Source of the DNA: Rubrobacter sp.
Lineage (GTDB): Bacteria; Actinomycetota; Rubrobacteria; Rubrobacterales; Rubrobacteraceae
Assembly (NCBI GenBank): GCA_013695475.1
Contig: JACDAJ010000315.1
Coordinates: forward strand, 1 to 41,440
Direction: 5' to 3'
Length of the DNA: 41,440 nucleotides
Both the position numbers and the translations under genes were made by a program. The notes beneath the pieces are model-generated. The model was given only the letters and a program-made list of their open reading frames with translations, searched no databases and had not been told where the DNA came from. Below, in pieces: positions 24,839-31,621 of the stretch. Within the stretch, counting starts at the first letter, position 1. Every line of letters starts with the position of its first letter.

Positions 24839-26740
24839 CTAGACTTTGGAGGTTTCTTTCCAGGCCACCGATATTTGCTTGTTTATGTTTATGGTGAACG
24901 GATAGCAGCAGCGGAAATGTCCGGGGGGTATGGTGCTGTTCGTCTCGTTGACCCTCACATCGAAGCGGAGTTCCCGGAGTTCCCGCACGACCCGCGAAAG
25001 GTCGAAAGAGTCCGTCTCGCCGCCTTTCTCATGGAGCTTTTCGAGGTCTCGGGCGGGCAGTATTTGCCTGGTCGCGCTGAACACGCTGAAATGCTTGGCG
25101 AAACGAAGCAGGAAGGACGGCTCCGCGGCGAGCAGTTCCATCTCCAGGTCGAAGATCGGGCGCGGCTCGGCGAAATGGCCGTGGATGTCGAGCATGGACT
25201 GGTAGCCGGAGCTTTCGCCGATGACATCCTCGATAGCGTCCCATGCGACGGGCAAGCCTCTGTCGGAGTCGGAGAGAAGCACGCAGTCTATTTTATGAAG
25301 CCCGTCTCCTATGGGGAAGTGGAAGCGCAGCGAATACCGGAGCATGGGCGTGGAGGCGAAACCTTCCACCGAGCGGCGCGCCACTTCGAGAGAGGACTCC
25401 CCGCCCACGCGATCCTCGCGTATACGGTAGACGTCGCCGCCCAACTCGGACACCTCGTCCGGCGATACTTCCACTCGCTTCCTCGGCGACTGATAGCGAA
25501 GAAACCTCTCGTTCGTTCGTGCAGTCTTCGCGCCCCCATTCTCGTCGAGGAGGTCGAACAGGCTGGGGCTGGAGTTTGTCTCGTTCTTGCTGGAGCGCGT
25601 CGCTCGGGTGGACTTTGCCTTCCTCGACTTTCGCGAGTCGAACGACAGCTTTTCGTAGCCTTCGAGAAGGTCGAGGTCGATATCCTCGTCGAATATTTGC
25701 TGCATCACTGCTTCCGCGAGCCTTTCGGCCAGGCGCGGCGGGACGGAGTTGCCGATCTGCCTGAGAGCCTTGCCCATGCCCCCGGCGAATTCGTAGTCGT
25801 CGGGGAAAGTTTGGAGCCGCTTGAATTCATCGAGTGTGAACTTCCGGTTTTTCCAGTGGAACGGTCCGGAATATTTCCCGAGCTGCGCCACTATGGTTTT
25901 GACCGGCTTGTCGGGGTCGGCCTTGTGCAGGAAGTCGGAGAACCTCGACCGCCACGCGAAGACAGGCTCCGGGTGTCCCATCTCCCTCGTGAAGTAGTGG
26001 TAGTTGTATCCGGGCGGCACCTCTTCGAGGAGGCTTCCGTATTTTCCGGTGTATTCATGCATCGGCTCGAGCGAGTCTTGTATATCCTCGACGGCGTCGA
26101 GCGCGCTCACGAAAGGCTTTCGGCTGCGCGAGTCCGGGCCGTGAGTCGGTCGGGGGAACTTCACCTCGCCGTCCCTGAAGCCGATCAAGAACAGCCGCTC
26201 CCGATGCTGCGGCACCCCATAGTCGGCGGAATCCAAAACCCGATACGAAAGCTCATAGCCGAGGTTCGAGAACGCGGCGACTACACGCCTCCAGTCTTCG
26301 CCCCGGTTGGAATCCAGGATCCCACGAACGTTCTCGAAGAGAAACCCCCTCGGCTGAAAGTGCCGAACGAGGCGGCAATAATGCTCGAAGAGGTTGCCTC
26401 TCTCATTGTTGGTTCCATCTATGCCACCGGCTCGCCTCCCGATAGCCGAGAAGCTCTGGCAAGGCGGGCCGCCGATAATGAAATCCACGCCCTCCACGCC
26501 TATTTCCTCGGGGGCGAGGCTCGTTATGTCCCGATTCAAAACCCGGCAGTCTTTTTCTATATGTCCGCCGCGGTTCATCCGCAGGGTTTCACAAAACGCG
26601 GACTCGTTCTCGACGCAAGCCGAGATCTCGAACCCCGCCCTGTGGAAGCCGATGTCAAGCCCCCCGGCTCCGGAGAACAGCGACAAAGCGACCGGGCGAC
26701 GCGGACGAGCAAGCGACCCTTTCGAGGAAATCGAGTCCAT
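24839..26740 (-). CDS. DNA (cytosine-5-)-methyltransferase with long C-terminal extension
   Basis: 633 residues. m5C motifs occur in order: I (LSLFSGAGGLDIGFHRAGFE), IV with catalytic Cys94 (GGPPCQSFSAIG), VI (ENVRG), VIII (QHRERLFLIGF) and X (ALRQIGNSVPPRLAE near residue 340). About 270 residues follow motif X; they start with a Ser/Lys-rich linker and continue as a folded-looking domain (DVYRIREDR ... ARRSVEGFASTPMLRYSLRF) that I do not recognise. The ATG 26740 has no Shine-Dalgarno; TAGAAT ends 7 bases upstream, and a 22-bp perfect palindrome straddles the start codon. It would protect host DNA against the downstream nuclease. Confidence 0.93.
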   Translation of the reverse strand: MDSISSKGSLARPRRPVALSLFSGAGGLDIGFHRAGFEISACVENESAFCETLRMNRGGHIEKDCRVLNRDITSLAPEEIGVEGVDFIIGGPPCQSFSAIGRRAGGIDGTNNERGNLFEHYCRLVRHFQPRGFLFENVRGILDSNRGEDWRRVVAAFSNLGYELSYRVLDSADYGVPQHRERLFLIGFRDGEVKFPRPTHGPDSRSRKPFVSALDAVEDIQDSLEPMHEYTGKYGSLLEEVPPGYNYHYFTREMGHPEPVFAWRSRFSDFLHKADPDKPVKTIVAQLGKYSGPFHWKNRKFTLDEFKRLQTFPDDYEFAGGMGKALRQIGNSVPPRLAERLAEAVMQQIFDEDIDLDLLEGYEKLSFDSRKSRKAKSTRATRSSKNETNSSPSLFDLLDENGGAKTARTNERFLRYQSPRKRVEVSPDEVSELGGDVYRIREDRVGGESSLEVARRSVEGFASTPMLRYSLRFHFPIGDGLHKIDCVLLSDSDRGLPVAWDAIEDVIGESSGYQSMLDIHGHFAEPRPIFDLEMELLAAEPSFLLRFAKHFSVFSATRQILPARDLEKLHEKGGETDSFDLSRVVRELRELRFDVRVNETNSTIPPGHFRCCYPFTININKQISVAWKETSKV

Positions 26741-26750
26741 GGACTCGATT
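26729..26750. promoter_or_regulatory. 22-bp perfect palindrome spanning the methyltransferase start codon
   Basis: The half-site AATCGAGTCCA is followed by its exact reverse complement; the centre is CCATGG and the minus-strand ATG is inside it. It may be an operator for the methylase acting as its own repressor, or a methylation-sensitive element. The mechanism is inferred. Confidence 0.6.
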
Positions 26751-26879
26751 CTAACGGAAACAAGCTCGCCAAACAGAAGCTCATTGTCCGGCGTGTTCCC
26801 GCCCCCCGCTTGTTATGTGAGGCGTTTTCTGGGCAAAATAGACGCACGGAGATCGGAAACTAGAGATGGGAGATTGACT

Positions 26880-27881
26880 TTGGCTGTACGGATTGGCGTG
26901 AACGGTTTTGGCCGGATCGGGATGCTCGTCGTCAAGGCGGCGATGCAAAGGGATATGGACATCGAGGTCGTCGGTATTAATGACCTTATGCCGATGGATA
27001 GCCTCGCCCTCCTTTTCAAACGCGACTCCACCCACGGTATTTGGCCCGAGGATGTCTCGTACGAGGGGAACGTCCTCCGCGTCGGAGACAAGGAGATAAA
27101 AACCTTCGCCGAGCGCGACCCCGCCCAAATACCATGGGGCGACATCAGCGCGGACATCGTCGTCGAATCCACGGGCGTCTTCGCCGACCGCGACGGCGCG
27201 GCGAAGCACTTGGCGGGGGGCGCGAAGAAGGTCGTCATCTCGGCTCCGGCGAAGGGTGTGGACGGTACCTTTGTTTATGGCGTAAACCATGAGGATTACG
27301 ATGCCTCGTCGCACGAGGTCGTCTCGAACGCGAGTTGCACGACGAACTGCATCGTCCCGATGGTCAAGGTTTTGCAGGACAGCTTCGGACTCGAGTCGGG
27401 TTTCATGACGACGTGCCACGCATACACGAACGACCAGAGTTTGCTCGACTCGGCGCATAAAGACCCGAGGCGCGCGCGCGGCGCGGCGACTTCGATCATC
27501 CCGACTTCGACGGGCGCGGCGAGGGCGGTCGGGGCGGTTCTCCCCGAACTCGAAGGGAAGCTCGACGGCATCTCGCTCCGGGTTCCGATCCCCGACGGCT
27601 CCATCACCGACCTCGTCGCGCAAATCTCCGCCGAGCCGAGCGCGGACGAAGTGAACGCCGCGTTCAAAGAAGCGTCGGGCGGAATGAAGGGCGTCCTCGA
27701 ATACTCCGAAGCGCCGCTCGTGTCGGCGGACATCGTCGGGAATCCCGCTTCGTGCGTCTTCGATTCCGGGCAGACGATGACGAATGGTCGGTCGGTGAAG
27801 ATCCTCGGTTGGTACGACAACGAGTGGGGATACTCGAACCGGACGTGCGACCTCGTCGAGTACATCGGCGGGCGGCTGTAG
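26880..27881 (+). CDS. gap: Glyceraldehyde-3-phosphate dehydrogenase, type I
   Basis: 333 residues. NAD-binding RIGVNGFGRIGMLVVKAAMQ is at the N-terminus, catalytic Cys153 is in SNASCTTNC, STGAARAVG forms the phosphate site, and WYDNEWGYSNRTCDLV is the C-terminal signature. It converts G3P to 1,3-bisphosphoglycerate. The true start is TTG 26880 (GGGAG 7-8 bases upstream); the frame is open further upstream only as antisense to the methyltransferase. First gene of gap-hdh-pgk-tpiA. Confidence 0.97.
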   Translation: MAVRIGVNGFGRIGMLVVKAAMQRDMDIEVVGINDLMPMDSLALLFKRDSTHGIWPEDVSYEGNVLRVGDKEIKTFAERDPAQIPWGDISADIVVESTGVFADRDGAAKHLAGGAKKVVISAPAKGVDGTFVYGVNHEDYDASSHEVVSNASCTTNCIVPMVKVLQDSFGLESGFMTTCHAYTNDQSLLDSAHKDPRRARGAATSIIPTSTGAARAVGAVLPELEGKLDGISLRVPIPDGSITDLVAQISAEPSADEVNAAFKEASGGMKGVLEYSEAPLVSADIVGNPASCVFDSGQTMTNGRSVKILGWYDNEWGYSNRTCDLVEYIGGRL

Positions 27882-27894
27882 CCTGAATACCCGC

Positions 27895-28803
27895 ATGAAA
27901 GTCTGGGTTCCGGAGGACGGTGTCCGCCGTTTGGAAAACCTGCCCGAGGGTGTGGAAGTCGAAGTATTCCCCTCGGGCGGCTCCTTCGATGGGGATGCTT
28001 TGGGCGTGAGGTTCGTCGTTCCTCCCCTCGGTTTGCCGTCGGAGGCTCCGGACATTTTGGCGGGATTGCCGGATCTCGAAGTCGTGCAAACTTTCTCGGC
28101 GGGGGTGGATTGGATCCTCCCCCACGTTCCGCCCGGCGCCACCCTCTGCGACGCTCGCGGCTTCCACGACATCTCCGTCTCCGAATGGGCCGCCGCCGCC
28201 ATCCTCGCCATGAAAAAAGACTTCCCGAAATACCGCGACTTCCAGCGCGAAAGCCAATGGAACCACGCCGCCGGGGAGGATCTCGAAGGCTCGAACGTCC
28301 TCATAGTCGGACACGGCTCCATCGGCGAGGCCGTCGAAAAAAGACTCGAACCGTTCGACGTGGAAATAGCGAGGGTCGCCCGAACCGAGAGAGCCGGAGT
28401 CCACGCCATCGCCGACCTCCCCGACCTTCTCCCGCGAGCCGATGTCGTCGTGCTTCTTCTCCCGCTCACGGACGAGACGGAAGGGCTTTTCGACGGGGAA
28501 CTTTTCGGGAGGATGCGCGACGGAGCTATTTTCGTCAATGCGGCTCGGGGGGCGATCGTGGATACTGGGGCGTTGCGAAAAGAACTCGTTTCGGGGAGGA
28601 TACGGGCGGCGCTCGACACGACGGAGCCGGAGCCGCTTACGGGGGATCACCCGTTGTGGGACGCGCCCGGAGTTTTCATCACGCCGCATGTGGCGGGGGA
28701 CACGAGGAAGTTTCCGGAGCGGGCGTATCGGCTGATCGGGGCGCAGATTTCCCGCTTCGCCTCGGGCGAGCCGCTTCATAACGTCGTTCACGAAAATTAT
28801 TAG
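27895..28803 (+). CDS. D-2-hydroxyacid dehydrogenase (NAD-dependent)
   Basis: 302 residues. The catalytic-domain pattern has Arg/Glu/His at suitable places (NAARGAIVDTGALRKEL; DTTEPEPLTGDHPLW; ITPHVAG), and the Rossmann motif is VLIVGHGSIGEAVEKRL (GxGxxG with H). The family reduces 2-keto acids or oxidises D-2-hydroxyacids. It sits between gap and pgk with 13 bases to gap and 7 to pgk, clearly in the glycolytic operon. The substrate is not identifiable; a link to glycolytic intermediates (such as a phosphoglycerate or glyoxylate activity) is a guess from position. Confidence 0.85.
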   Translation: MKVWVPEDGVRRLENLPEGVEVEVFPSGGSFDGDALGVRFVVPPLGLPSEAPDILAGLPDLEVVQTFSAGVDWILPHVPPGATLCDARGFHDISVSEWAAAAILAMKKDFPKYRDFQRESQWNHAAGEDLEGSNVLIVGHGSIGEAVEKRLEPFDVEIARVARTERAGVHAIADLPDLLPRADVVVLLLPLTDETEGLFDGELFGRMRDGAIFVNAARGAIVDTGALRKELVSGRIRAALDTTEPEPLTGDHPLWDAPGVFITPHVAGDTRKFPERAYRLIGAQISRFASGEPLHNVVHENY

Positions 28804-28810
28804 GAGGGGC

Positions 28811-29989
28811 ATGGATAAAAAGAGCGTGAGAGACCTCGATGTGCGCGACAAGCGCGTCCTCGTACGCGTGGATTTCAATGTGCCTGTGAAGGACGGTCGC
28901 GTCACGGACGACACGCGCATAAACCGGGCTTTGCCGACGATCCGGTACCTTCTCGATAGCGGGGCGAAGGTCGCGCTCGTGTCGCATCTCGGTCGTCCGG
29001 GGGGGATGCGGAACCCGGACTTTGAAATGGATCCCGTCGCGGGGCGCCTCGAAGACCTCCTCGGAGAACCGATCCATAAAATAGACGTGGCCGTCGGCGG
29101 GGAGGTGGACGAGGCCCTCGATTCCCTCGAAAGCGGCGTCGTCCTCCTCGAAAACTGCCGCTTTTACAACGACGAGACGAAGAACGACCCCGGCTTCTCC
29201 GACAACCTCGCTGCCCCTTTCGACTTCTTCGTGAACGACGCTTTCGGAGCCGCCCACCGCGCCCACGCCACCACTGTCGGGGTCGCGAGCCTTCTCCCGT
29301 CGGCGGCGGGGCTTCTCATGGAGAAGGAGATAGATTATCTCGAAAGCGTCCTCTCCAACCCTGAACGCCCCTTCGTCGCCATCCTCGGCGGCGCGAAAGT
29401 GTCCGACAAGCTCGGCGTCATCGAGAGCCTCCTCACGACCTCGGACTCGCTCCTCGTCGGGGGCGCGATGTGCTTCACATTCTTCAAAGCAAAGGGGTAT
29501 GAGGTCGGCGCCTCCCTCGTCGAGGACGAATATATCGAAGACGCGAAACGCCTCATGGAGGAAGCCGGAGACAAACTTTCCCTCCCCATTGACATCGTCG
29601 CCGCCGAGAAAATGGAGGACGGCGCCGACACGAGAACCGTGAAGGTGGATGAAATGCCGTCCGGCTGGATGGGCCTCGACATCGGCCCGGAAACCGTGGA
29701 GCTTTTCGCGGAGCGGGCCTCCGGCGCGGCGACTATTTTCTGGAATGGCCCGATGGGCGTCTTCGAGATGGACGCCTTCGCCAAAGGAACCGAAGGCGTC
29801 GCCCGGGCCGTCGGCGAAAGCGAGGCGACGAGCGTCGTCGGCGGGGGGGACTCCGTCGCCGCCGTCCGCAAACTCGGATTGGATTATGAGATGAGCCATA
29901 TTTCCACCGGGGGCGGGGCTTCGCTCGAATACGTCGAAGGAAAAGAGCTTCCCGGAGTCGCCGTGCTTCCGGACAAGGAGGATTCATAA
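28811..29989 (+). CDS. pgk: Phosphoglycerate kinase
   Basis: 392 residues, typical length. VRVDFNVPVKDGRVTDDTRI, SHLGRPGG, AILGGAKVSDKLGVIESLL and FWNGPMGVFEMDAFAKGTEG are the standard motifs, with the nucleotide loop GGGDSVAAV. It transfers the phosphate of 1,3-bisphosphoglycerate to ADP. AGGAGG lies before the ATG. The stop overlaps the tpiA start (TAATG). Confidence 0.98.
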   Translation: MDKKSVRDLDVRDKRVLVRVDFNVPVKDGRVTDDTRINRALPTIRYLLDSGAKVALVSHLGRPGGMRNPDFEMDPVAGRLEDLLGEPIHKIDVAVGGEVDEALDSLESGVVLLENCRFYNDETKNDPGFSDNLAAPFDFFVNDAFGAAHRAHATTVGVASLLPSAAGLLMEKEIDYLESVLSNPERPFVAILGGAKVSDKLGVIESLLTTSDSLLVGGAMCFTFFKAKGYEVGASLVEDEYIEDAKRLMEEAGDKLSLPIDIVAAEKMEDGADTRTVKVDEMPSGWMGLDIGPETVELFAERASGAATIFWNGPMGVFEMDAFAKGTEGVARAVGESEATSVVGGGDSVAAVRKLGLDYEMSHISTGGGASLEYVEGKELPGVAVLPDKEDS

Positions 29990-30774
29990 TGCCCGAAAAT
30001 GGACGCCGTCCGATGATGGCCGCGAACTGGAAGATGAACAAAACCGTCACCGAGGCCGAGCGGTACATCGCCGCCCTCCTCCCCCGGGCCGCCGACTCCG
30101 GTGGCGTGGACGTGGCGGTGTTCACCCCGTTCACATGCCTCTCCGAAGCCGCCCGCATGGCCGAGGATTCCGAGGTTCTCGTCGGGGCGCAGAATTTCTA
30201 CTTCGAGGACTCGGGGGCTTTCACCGGGGAGGTCTCCGCCCCGCTCCTCCTCGACATCGGGGTGGGGGCGGTCATCGTCGGCCACTCGGAGAGGCGCGAA
30301 GTTTTCGGTGAATCCGATGAGACGGTCGCGAAGAAGGCGAAGCGGGCCGTGGAAGCGAAACTCCTCCCGGTCGTGTGCGTCGGGGAGACGAAGGAAGAGC
30401 GCGACTCCGGTGGGATGTGGGACAAAATCTCCGGCCAGACAAAGGCCGTCATGGATGAGCTTGGCGGCGATGTCTCCGGAGATTCCGTCGTCTTCGCTTA
30501 TGAGCCGATATGGGCGATTGGGACGGGGGACACGGCCTCCCCCGAGGACGCGCAAGAAGCCATCGGGCAAATTCGCGGCCTTCTCCGGGAGACTCGGGAT
30601 GATTCGTTCGCCGACTCGGTTCGGATACTTTATGGAGGATCGGTGAAGCCGGAGAATATTGCGGAGATCGTGGCAAAAGAAGATGTGGACGGCGGGCTTG
30701 TCGGGGGGGCGAGCCTCGAAGTCGAGTCGTTCGAGAAGTTGATCGCGGCTGCGGATGGACAAAAGGATGGATAA
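29989..30774 (+). CDS. tpiA: Triosephosphate isomerase
   Basis: 261 residues. AANWKMNKT (catalytic Lys), VIVGHSERREVFGE (His) and FAYEPIWAIGTG (catalytic Glu) are present, with the phosphate-binding YGGSVKPENI and GGLVGGASLE. It interconverts dihydroxyacetone phosphate and G3P. Start overlaps the pgk stop by one base, so it is translationally coupled. Confidence 0.98.
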   Translation: MPENGRRPMMAANWKMNKTVTEAERYIAALLPRAADSGGVDVAVFTPFTCLSEAARMAEDSEVLVGAQNFYFEDSGAFTGEVSAPLLLDIGVGAVIVGHSERREVFGESDETVAKKAKRAVEAKLLPVVCVGETKEERDSGGMWDKISGQTKAVMDELGGDVSGDSVVFAYEPIWAIGTGDTASPEDAQEAIGQIRGLLRETRDDSFADSVRILYGGSVKPENIAEIVAKEDVDGGLVGGASLEVESFEKLIAAADGQKDG

Positions 30775-30806
30775 AGTGTCGCTCGTATATTCCGGCTCGG
30801 CTTTGG

Positions 30807-30812
30807 TACACT
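30807..30812 (+). promoter_or_regulatory. -10 element of secG (leaderless)
   Basis: TACACT ends 7 bases before the secG ATG. There is no Shine-Dalgarno. It lies in the short tpiA-secG spacer. Confidence 0.55.
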
Positions 30813-30819
30813 ATTTGCC

Positions 30820-31044
30820 ATGATATACGTAATCTCGTTTTTCCACGTTTTGTTTTGTGTGGCGCTCGTCGCCATGATCCTCCTTCATTCCGGGAAAGGT
30901 GGCGGCCTCTCGTCCTCGATGGGCGGCGGCATGGGCGACACTTTCTCCGGCACGACCGTGATGGAGAAGAACCTCACCCGCCTCACCCTCATCGTCCTCG
31001 GACTGTTCGCCTTCACGAACATCATCTTGATCTTCATGGGATAG
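30820..31044 (+). CDS. secG: Preprotein translocase subunit SecG
   Basis: 74 residues with two membrane helices flanking the conserved LLHSGKGGGLSSSMGGGMGD loop, the SecG signature. It aids SecYEG protein translocation. Gene order tpiA-secG is the usual Gram-positive one. It has its own probable promoter and is followed by a strong terminator. Confidence 0.95.
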   Translation: MIYVISFFHVLFCVALVAMILLHSGKGGGLSSSMGGGMGDTFSGTTVMEKNLTRLTLIVLGLFAFTNIILIFMG

Positions 31045-31071
31045 CCCGGAAAAGCTCATTGTTTCGTGAAA

Positions 31072-31103
31072 ACGCCCCCTCGAAAACGGGGGCGTCTCTT
31101 TTT
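31072..31103 (+). terminator. Rho-independent terminator after secG
   Basis: Stem ACGCCCCC / GGGGGCGT with an 8-base loop, followed by CTCTTTTT. It ends the glycolytic block. Confidence 0.9.
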
Positions 31104-31106
31104 GTT

Positions 31107-31511
31107 TCATGAGAGTGTGGGCGACGGACGATCCCGGCCTCCGAAACCGTTTTGCAACCTTGCTTTTTCGGTTTGCGCCCGGTGGCAGTTCGGACATAGT
31201 GTGACGGTGTTCTCTTCGGTGTACGGGCCGCCGTGGGTTATGCGATGGAGGTCGCATCTAGCCTCGCTCCAACCACATTGTTCGCACGCATTCTTTCGGA
31301 GTTTGTTCTTTTTTCGCTGTTCATAAGTTAAGCGGCGAGGGTGGAGTCGGTTCCATTCGCGCCGTCGCTCAGAGTGGTTTGTGTCGTGGAGTTCCGTGTG
31401 GCGCCGATAGCAATACTTGCCGTATTTTTGCTCGTCGTTTCGTTTCTTGCCCCTTTTGCCTTTGGGGCGGTCGCATCCTTCGAACGCGCAAGTGTGTCTC
31501 GACGCTTCCAT
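31107..31511 (-). CDS. Orphan HNH endonuclease
   Basis: 134 residues. The N-terminal CAFEGCDRPKGKRGKKRNDE with KYCYRRHTELH looks like a zinc-binding head. The HNH core is clear: CEQCGWSEARCDLHRITHGG, PYTEENTVTLCPNCHRAQTE, with two CxxC pairs and the H-N-H residues. HNH proteins of this size are found in phages, as free-standing homing endonucleases and in restriction systems. It stands alone between two terminators, has no clear ribosome site (TATTCT ends 6 bases before the ATG, so it may be leaderless), and is less GC-rich than the neighbours, suggesting recent acquisition. The target is unknown. Confidence 0.85.
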   Translation of the reverse strand: MEASRHTCAFEGCDRPKGKRGKKRNDEQKYGKYCYRRHTELHDTNHSERRREWNRLHPRRLTYEQRKKNKLRKNACEQCGWSEARCDLHRITHGGPYTEENTVTLCPNCHRAQTEKARLQNGFGGRDRPSPTLS

Positions 31512-31528
31512 GTGTGAAGAATATCAAA

Positions 31529-31570
31529 AGAACCTGCCCGAGGGAGGATGGGGAGAAACGGACAGGTTCT
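31529..31570 (-). terminator. Terminator of the spermidine-synthase-like gene
   Basis: On the minus strand AGAACCTGTCCG pairs with CGGGCAGGTTCT (12 bp with one G-U), followed by TTTGAT, between the stop at 31622 and the HNH gene. It may also act as an attenuator of the HNH gene. Confidence 0.65.
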
Positions 31571-31621
31571 GCATACTATTATACAACAAACCGTATATTT
31601 AGTAGCGGAGACCGCCGCCCT

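Noticed and set aside
26394-26879. Upstream extension of the gap frame
   Set aside because: Antisense to the methyltransferase; GAPDH domain starts exactly at TTG 26880.
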